Shown: in pieces, positions 4,245 to 5,712 of the stretch
Layout: each line of letters starts with the position of its first letter
How positions within the stretch are numbered: the first letter of the stretch is position 1
Assembly (NCBI GenBank): GCA_020056125.1
Contig: JAGVIJ010000086.1
Coordinates: 1 to 5,712 of the forward strand
Source: a bacterium
GTDB taxonomy: Bacteria; Patescibacteriota; Patescibacteriia; 2-12-FULL-60-25
Direction of reading: 5' to 3'
DNA: 5,712 nucleotides
Translations under genes and position numbers: made by a program
Notes under the pieces: generated by a model
What the model was told of the DNA's origin: nothing
Database searches by the model: none
Seen by the model: the letters and a program-made list of their open reading frames with translations, nothing else

Positions 4245-5103
4245 ATTCCAAAACATCTTTCAACTCAAAAATTTCGTAATCCAACAAACTTTTAAGCGCC
4301 GGATCAGCCAGGTTATTCAAACTGAATTTTAACACCATGGGATTTTGCGCATGGTTCAAAACCACCAGATCTCCAAACCAAAGGTGCGCCTTAATCACTT
4401 CCACTTTAATATCTTCACCATTGACTCTAAGCGGCCACTCGGTTACGCCCGCCTCTCCATCCAAACGATAAATATCCACGCGATTTTCAATCTTAGTCAC
4501 TTCTGCGGATAACTTATCAAGCAACGGTTTAAAATCCGAGCTTGCCGCCCTGCCTTGCGTTAGAGGATCAAATAATTCCAAGCGTAAAGATGCCACGCGA
4601 TTACGCGCCAATCCCTCAAACACCTCCTTGGATAACCAAATGCCGCTGCTTCCCAAAGATGGCGCATGTTCCTTTTCCGGCCAATATGCCGGTAGATATA
4701 AATTATAAGTCTCCTTTAAATCCAGACCTTCCAAATTGCCGGTCAAAGTTTGGCTGGCTTCGTTTTTAGCTCCAGTCACAGCCGTAGTCTTCCAGGTTAA
4801 ATTTGCAATTTCATTGGGCGCAAAACGATCAAGTACAATCGTGCTGGTAACTGCCTGGTTCTGGGCAATGATTTTTGTTGACAGGGCATCGCCAAAACCA
4901 GCAAAAATATGCCGCATAAAAATCACGCTGCCCGGCACCAAGTTAATACGCGCCGTGGCTTCTTGAGGCGTAAGTCCGGCAAAACTGGAAACCGTAGGCC
5001 CGGTTAATTCTTGGTCTGACCTGAACATGGGGCCATTGCAACCCGCTCCGGCCACAGCCGTGGCTAAAATCAATGCCGCTAAAATAGTGAATTTATTGGT
5101 CAT
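4243..5103 (-). CDS. Predicted lipoprotein of unknown function, 286 residues
   Basis: The N-terminus has a short basic head (MTNK), a hydrophobic core (FTILAALILATAVA, 5-18) and AGAGC, with Cys22 as the likely lipidation site. The residue at -3 is Gly rather than the usual Leu/Val/Ile, so the lipobox is imperfect, and cleavage as an ordinary secreted protein is possible. The mature part (23-286) shows no second membrane span. It contains LTPQEATARINLVPGSVIFM (44-63), a Thr/Ala/Asn-rich stretch with TSTIVLDRF and LTWKTTAVTGA, and a C-terminal half rich in charged residues (LWFGDLVVLNHAQNPMVLKF, then ALKSLLDYEIFELKDVLE). I recognise no domain. It probably sits on the outer face of the membrane, facing the wall. 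It stands alone, convergent with the 82-residue gene and divergent from the peroxiredoxin. There is no SD, and a -10 box lies six bases before the ATG. Confidence 0.8.
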   Translation of the reverse strand: MTNKFTILAALILATAVAGAGCNGPMFRSDQELTGPTVSSFAGLTPQEATARINLVPGSVIFMRHIFAGFGDALSTKIIAQNQAVTSTIVLDRFAPNEIANLTWKTTAVTGAKNEASQTLTGNLEGLDLKETYNLYLPAYWPEKEHAPSLGSSGIWLSKEVFEGLARNRVASLRLELFDPLTQGRAASSDFKPLLDKLSAEVTKIENRVDIYRLDGEAGVTEWPLRVNGEDIKVEVIKAHLWFGDLVVLNHAQNPMVLKFSLNNLADPALKSLLDYEIFELKDVLE

Positions 5104-5109
5104 ATAGTT

Positions 5110-5138
5110 AATGTAAGTGAGAATACCTTAGTTGATAA
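5110..5138 (-). promoter_or_regulatory. Candidate leaderless promoter of the lipoprotein gene
   Basis: On the minus strand, TTATCA (5138-5133; 4 of 6) is followed after 17 bases by TACATT (5115-5110; 4 of 6). The ATG at 5103 comes six bases after the -10 box, so transcription would start on or beside the start codon. Both boxes are imperfect, but the spacing is ideal and there is no SD to argue for a leader. Confidence 0.45.
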
Positions 5139-5155
5139 TTGATTTTTTTTCAACT

Positions 5156-5245
5156 CCGGGCTTGCCCCGCCACTAATTTTTGCTATTCTGTTTCTCCACA
5201 GAATAAAACTACGCGAGCAAAACTTAGTGCGGGGCTTGTCCCCGG
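5156..5245. repeat. Nested inverted repeat between the lipoprotein and peroxiredoxin genes
   Basis: GCCCCGCCACTAATTTTTGC (5164-5183) pairs with GCAAAACTTAGTGCGGGGC (5217-5235) over 18 base pairs with one mismatch and one bulge. Inside lies a second, perfect 8-bp stem, TATTCTGT/ACAGAATA (5184-5191 with 5198-5205), around TTCTCC. The outer ends can pair further (CCGGGC with GTCCCCGG). Each outer end can also fold alone as GGG-CTTG-CCC and GGGG-CTTGT-CCCC. No T-run follows on either strand, so it is not an ordinary terminator. Confidence 0.75.
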
Positions 5246-5256
5246 CTAAGCAATAC

Positions 5257-5262
5257 TATAAA
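5257..5262 (+). promoter_or_regulatory. Possible -10 box of the peroxiredoxin gene
   Basis: TATAAA (5 of 6 to TATAAT) lies in the same CTATAAACTAT 11-mer that covers the promoter at 2432-2437. I find no good -35 box at the right distance (GCTTGT at 17 bases). If used, transcription would start near 5269, after the first ATG (5265) and just before the second (5274). Confidence 0.3.
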
Positions 5263-5264
5263 CT

Positions 5265-5712
5265 ATGCGCACTATGTCGCCTACTAAAATTCTACGCGTG
5301 GGAGATCACGCACCGCTTTTCACGCTTTTAGATCATCAGGAACGCAAAATTAAACTAGCCGATCAACTCAAAAAAAACATAGTCATCCTATTTTTTTACC
5401 CGGGCGACATGACTCCGGGCTGTACCATGCAGCTCTGCGCTGTGCGCGATGATTGGACCAAATTCAAACGCCGCCAAACTGCAGTCTTCGGTATCAATCA
5501 TGGCGATGCCGCGAGCCACGGCGTATTTGCTAAAAAATACGCTTTCCCCTTTCCCTTGCTTATAGATAAAAATAAAAAAATCAGCAAAAAATACGGCGCC
5601 ATCAAACGCATCTTCAATGCTGAAGTCATCAAGCGCAGCGTGGTGGTAATCGATAAGAACGGCAAAATTATTTATTTGCAGCGCGGCATGCCCAAAAATT
5701 CCGATATTTTAA
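5265..5712 (+). CDS. bcp: Bcp/PrxQ-type peroxiredoxin, cut at the right edge
   Basis: The frame is open from the ATG at 5265 to the edge (149 residues seen, close to the usual length of about 150-160). It is a thiol peroxidase that reduces hydrogen and organic peroxides with electrons from thioredoxin or a similar donor, in the cytoplasm. The active-site motif PxxxTxxC is visible in FFYPGDMTPGCTMQLCAVRD (43-62): Pro46, Thr50 and peroxidatic Cys53. Cys58, five residues on, is the resolving Cys of the PrxQ type. Other family marks are GDHAPLFTLLD (13-23) and KRSVVVIDKNGKI (123-135) with Arg124. Residue numbers assume the first ATG; an in-frame ATG at 5274 would shorten the protein by three residues, and the position of the -10 box slightly favours it. 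There is no SD. It diverges from the lipoprotein gene. Confidence 0.92.
   Translation, partial: MRTMSPTKILRVGDHAPLFTLLDHQERKIKLADQLKKNIVILFFYPGDMTPGCTMQLCAVRDDWTKFKRRQTAVFGINHGDAASHGVFAKKYAFPFPLLIDKNKKISKKYGAIKRIFNAEVIKRSVVVIDKNGKIIYLQRGMPKNSDIL

Overview
The window looks like chromosomal DNA from a Candidate Phyla Radiation bacterium (Patescibacteria, Parcubacteria-like). This is inference. It rests on the repeat types in the gaps (a CCTGCC/GGCAGG palindrome, AT-rich heptamer arrays, a TCCGCC/GGCGGA hairpin), on one hypothetical protein of a type I associate with this group, and on most genes lacking a Shine-Dalgarno (SD) sequence. TGA is used as a stop several times, so the Gracilibacteria/Absconditabacteria code (TGA = Gly) does not apply.

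Layout. Positions 1-1456, minus strand: a TrmH/SpoU RNA methyltransferase (1456-998), a 98-base gap full of heptamer repeats, a family 2 glycosyltransferase (899-123) whose last ~20 residues are written by repeat DNA, then, 6 bases on, the start of a MurJ-type lipid flippase that runs off the left edge. Positions 1457-1626: the methyltransferase promoter, a structured stretch with a T-box-like 15-mer, a dispersed hairpin repeat, and a terminator. Positions 1627-2507: a GC-rich hypothetical gene (minus, real start 2271) with a long structured leader, then the promoter region of the next gene. Positions 2508-3854, plus: a TrmA/RlmC/RlmD-type uracil-C5 methyltransferase that lacks the iron-sulphur cysteines. 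Positions 3851-4244, plus: a compact GC-rich unit with a consensus promoter, SD, an 82-residue unknown protein and a strong terminator. Positions 4243-5103, minus: a predicted lipoprotein of unknown function. Positions 5104-5264: a divergent intergenic region with nested inverted repeats. Position 5265 to the right edge, plus: a Bcp/PrxQ peroxiredoxin, cut at the edge.

The most notable pattern is two kinds of gene lying side by side. The recognisable cellular genes are about 38-41% GC in the stretches I counted. They have no convincing SD, and two or three have a -10 box so close to the start codon that a leaderless mRNA is likely. The two unknown genes are about 59% and 67% GC, have SD sequences and real leaders, and each ends in its own intrinsic terminator. 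They look like self-contained expression cassettes set among the lower-GC genes. Whether they were acquired or are simply under different codon selection cannot be decided from this window.

Functionally, the flippase and glycosyltransferase point to cell-envelope polysaccharide or peptidoglycan work, the two methyltransferases to rRNA/tRNA modification, and the peroxiredoxin to peroxide defence. No single pathway joins the whole window. No gene-free stretch exceeds 300 bases.
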